This document shows, one piece after another, positions 4,975 to 5,329 of a stretch of 5,329 nucleotides of DNA. The position numbers were made by a program, and so were the translations under genes. Positions within the stretch are counted from its first letter, which is position 1; the number at the start of each line of letters is the position of its first letter. Origin of the DNA: a bacterium (GTDB taxonomy: Bacteria; Desulfobacterota; GWC2-55-46; S146-80; JALXFI01); contig JALXFI010000262.1 in assembly GCA_027069035.1 (NCBI GenBank), forward strand, positions 1 to 5,329. Direction: 5' to 3'. A model generated the notes under the pieces. It was not told the origin of the DNA and searched no databases. It saw nothing but the letters and a program-made list of their open reading frames with translations.

Positions 4975-5329
4975 ATGAAGAGACTTATCGGCATTACAGG
5001 GATTATTGCTTCTGTATTATTGTTAACCTTTTCCCTGGCAGAGGCTCAGATGATGGGCGGTGGCATGATGGGTGGAAGTAAAATGGAGCAGGGCATGATG
5101 GGAAGCAAAAATTCTGAGCAGAAGGCATGGCTTGGCGTGTTTAGACAGAACCTGAGTACCGAACTTGTCAGGTCTTTGGGACTTAAGGATGCCGAAGGTG
5201 TTCTTGTCTCTGATGTTGCTGAAGGCGGGCCTGCGGATAAAGCCGGTATTAAGAGAGAAGATGTGATTAAGGAGATTAACGGCAGTGAGGTAAAGGAGGT
5301 AAAAGATCTTCTGAATAAAATAGGCAGTG
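4975..5329 (+). CDS. Exported Met-rich PDZ-domain protein, 3' end missing
   Basis: The first 118 residues of a protein that runs off the window. The start has an excellent Shine-Dalgarno, AAGGAGGTG (4962-4970), with a 4-nt spacer. A signal peptide (MKRLIG, hydrophobic 4-20) probably ends after AEA (residue 24). The mature N-terminus is a Gly/Met tract, MMGGGMMGGSKMEQGMM (26-42), with seven Met in 17 residues, much like Cu(I)-binding Met motifs of periplasmic copper proteins. From about residue 50 a PDZ domain begins: WLGVFRQNLS (52-61), LGLKDAEGVLVSDVAEGGPADKAGIKREDVIKEINGSEV (spanning 68-106) and KDLLNKIG. This is the HtrA/DegP-type PDZ pattern with the GPADKAGI helix. No protease domain precedes it, so this is not DegP itself. 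It is 69 nt after the propeller gene and probably part of the same operon. Copper binding by the Met tract is inference. Confidence 0.8.
   Translation, partial: MKRLIGITGIIASVLLLTFSLAEAQMMGGGMMGGSKMEQGMMGSKNSEQKAWLGVFRQNLSTELVRSLGLKDAEGVLVSDVAEGGPADKAGIKREDVIKEINGSEVKEVKDLLNKIGS

Noticed and set aside
1..5329. CRISPR arrays, insertion sequences, tRNA or rRNA genes
   Set aside because: No regularly spaced direct repeats, transposase motifs, terminal inverted repeats or tRNA-like cloverleaf segments were seen; the repeats at 3916-4905 are protein-level propeller blades.

Overview
The window reads as an operon-dense, moderately AT-rich chromosomal segment of a Gram-negative bacterium. Every supported gene is on the + strand. 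It carries system-I cytochrome c maturation genes (ccmC, ccmD) and a series of exported proteins. AGG/AGA and ATA codons are frequent and the Shine-Dalgarno sequences are strong (AAGGAGG type). This would fit Nitrospirota, deltaproteobacteria-like or candidate-phylum lineages, but the sequence does not fix the taxon.

Layout. (1) 2-438: the 3' end of ccmC overlaps a small ccmD by ATGA. An 87-nt gap follows, then a CsoR-type copper sensor at 436-705 with a complete Cys-His-Cys metal site. (2) 706-2032: a 106-nt gap with two palindromic stretches, then a geranylgeranyl-reductase-family flavoprotein. (3) 2033-2229: a 197-nt intergenic region with a good -35 box and, over the expected -10, the sequence ATACCCTATAGGAGTAT, which looks like a CsoR operator. 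(4) 2230-5329: four consecutive genes, all with signal peptides. They are a DsbC-N-like protein fused to an uncharacterised Cys/His domain, a small NTHS/GGHHR protein, a seven-bladed YVTN propeller with histidines at one loop of almost every blade, and a Met-rich PDZ protein cut by the window end.

The most interesting reading is that the window holds a copper sensor, its probable operator, and an operon of four exported proteins rich in potential Cu(I) ligands (Cys, His or Met). No copper ATPase, CopZ, multicopper oxidase or other standard copper-resistance gene is visible. I infer a poorly described extracytoplasmic copper-handling module, perhaps tied to cytochrome or cuproenzyme assembly given the neighbouring ccm genes. 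The sensor call is solid and the operator is good but not proven. The shared function of the four exported proteins is a hypothesis.
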